This document shows positions 63,718 to 64,000 of a DNA stretch of 64,000 nucleotides, one piece after another. The notes beneath the pieces were generated by a model. That model did not search any database, was not told where the DNA came from, and saw only the letters and a list, made by a program, of their open reading frames with translations. The stretch spans positions 108,697-172,696 of the forward strand of contig JAFQBX010000005.1 of assembly GCA_017399535.1 (NCBI GenBank). Reading direction: 5' to 3'. The stretch's first letter is position 1; every line of letters starts with the position of its first letter. Both the position numbers and the translations under genes were made by a program. The DNA comes from Clostridia bacterium (lineage in GTDB: Bacteria > Bacillota > Clostridia > Oscillospirales > Acutalibacteraceae).

Positions 63718-64000
63718 TTATTTTGCGAAGTAAGCGCTTGCTGCATCGCCGAAGCACATGAGCGCCTGGGTAAGCTTAGCGAGGTTATCGGTTCCGCTTG
63801 CCTTGCTGTATGCGTATGATTCGATTGAATATGTTGCCGTGTTCGACATCTGCTCGCCCTCAGCATTGTAGAGTGCGAAGGTTACAGGTACGCTCATCTC
63901 TTTCGAGAAGAGGTTGTTGAACGAGAAGAGGTAGTAGTTACCACTAGCGAACATTTCGCTGAGGTCGATACGCTGTGTCTGTGACTTGCCGTCAGCGTCA
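63718..64000 (-). CDS. secreted/surface protein, C-terminal part only
   Basis: The reading frame continues beyond the right edge; only the last 94 residues are visible. They begin near DADGKSQTQRIDLSEMF and contain a beta-strand-rich stretch (VPVTFALYNAEGEQMSNTATYSIESYAYSK) and an amphipathic helix NLAKLTQALMCFGDAASAYF at the end. The helix matches a motif (ALxxYGxxAxxYF) I know from large cell-surface proteins of gut Clostridia. It is not a known enzyme domain. Function unknown. Confidence 0.65.
   Translation of the reverse strand, partial: DADGKSQTQRIDLSEMFASGNYYLFSFNNLFSKEMSVPVTFALYNAEGEQMSNTATYSIESYAYSKASGTDNLAKLTQALMCFGDAASAYFAK

Overview
The window looks like a chromosomal segment of an anaerobic, spore-forming member of the Clostridia (Bacillota), probably close to the Ruminococcaceae/Oscillospiraceae. 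The evidence is a spore-gene block (spoVB, mazG, HU, rqcP, yabP, yabQ, divIC, yabR-like S1 protein), a lone spoVAD, a HrcA-type CIRCE site before groESL, a short HisG with HisZ, a TrpR-like HisR/YerC regulator, many GGAGG ribosome binding sites and a dockerin-bearing secreted protein. No phage, insertion sequence, CRISPR array or rRNA is visible. The genus cannot be fixed from this sequence alone.

Layout. 1-8.9 kb: the 5' part of a penicillin-binding protein, diverging from phosphoglucomutase, a glycerophosphodiesterase lipoprotein, a PiT phosphate transporter with its PhoU-like partner, and a transglutaminase-dockerin protein. 8.9-11.3 kb: a short-chain dehydrogenase and a SulP-type anion transporter without a STAS domain. 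11.3-19 kb: a ten-gene histidine operon (hisR-Z-G-D-C-B-H-A-F-IE) on the minus strand, with a near-consensus promoter and a candidate operator over its start site. 19.1-23.1 kb: spoVAD behind a SigG-like promoter, DUF6512, a 58-residue DUF6774-like protein, a DUF421 protein, and two zinc-ribbon membrane proteins. 23.1-28.3 kb: groEL/groES, a lipid kinase, an rRNA methyltransferase and a fumarase alpha subunit.

28.3-43.2 kb is almost all minus strand: the yabR-divIC-yabQ-yabP-rqcP-HU-mazG-spoVB block, then mtnN, a zinc-ribbon protein, hemZ, an MBL hydrolase, dtd, relA and recJ, behind one promoter at about 41.5 kb, and then two unknown membrane proteins. 43.3-47.5 kb: a CPBP protease, tadA, a secreted sugar-binding-like protein and an AGCS symporter. 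47.5-55 kb: a small membrane protein, queH, a 29-residue glycine-rich microprotein, a large ABC exporter fusion, a radical SAM protein and an ABC-F protein. 55-61 kb: tRNA-Arg(ACG), a GNAT acetyltransferase, a GH57-type enzyme, and a GT2/YfhO pair likely to glycosylate a cell-envelope polymer. 61-64 kb: a 5'-deoxynucleotidase, a formate/nitrite-type transporter, a lipoprotein, a 36-residue peptide gene and the 3' end of a secreted protein.

Most interesting unexplained signals: (1) a candidate regulated small RNA at about 28353-28440 with its own promoter, a palindrome inside the promoter spacer, two hairpins, a terminator and several anti-Shine-Dalgarno-like segments; (2) the 36-residue peptide gene at 63541-63651; (3) the HisR promoter/operator; (4) the spoVAD/DUF421 neighbourhood lacking spoVAC and spoVAE; (5) the dockerin-transglutaminase; (6) a tandem GDPD protein whose first barrel looks degenerate. 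All functional statements rest on reading motifs by eye; no database search was run.
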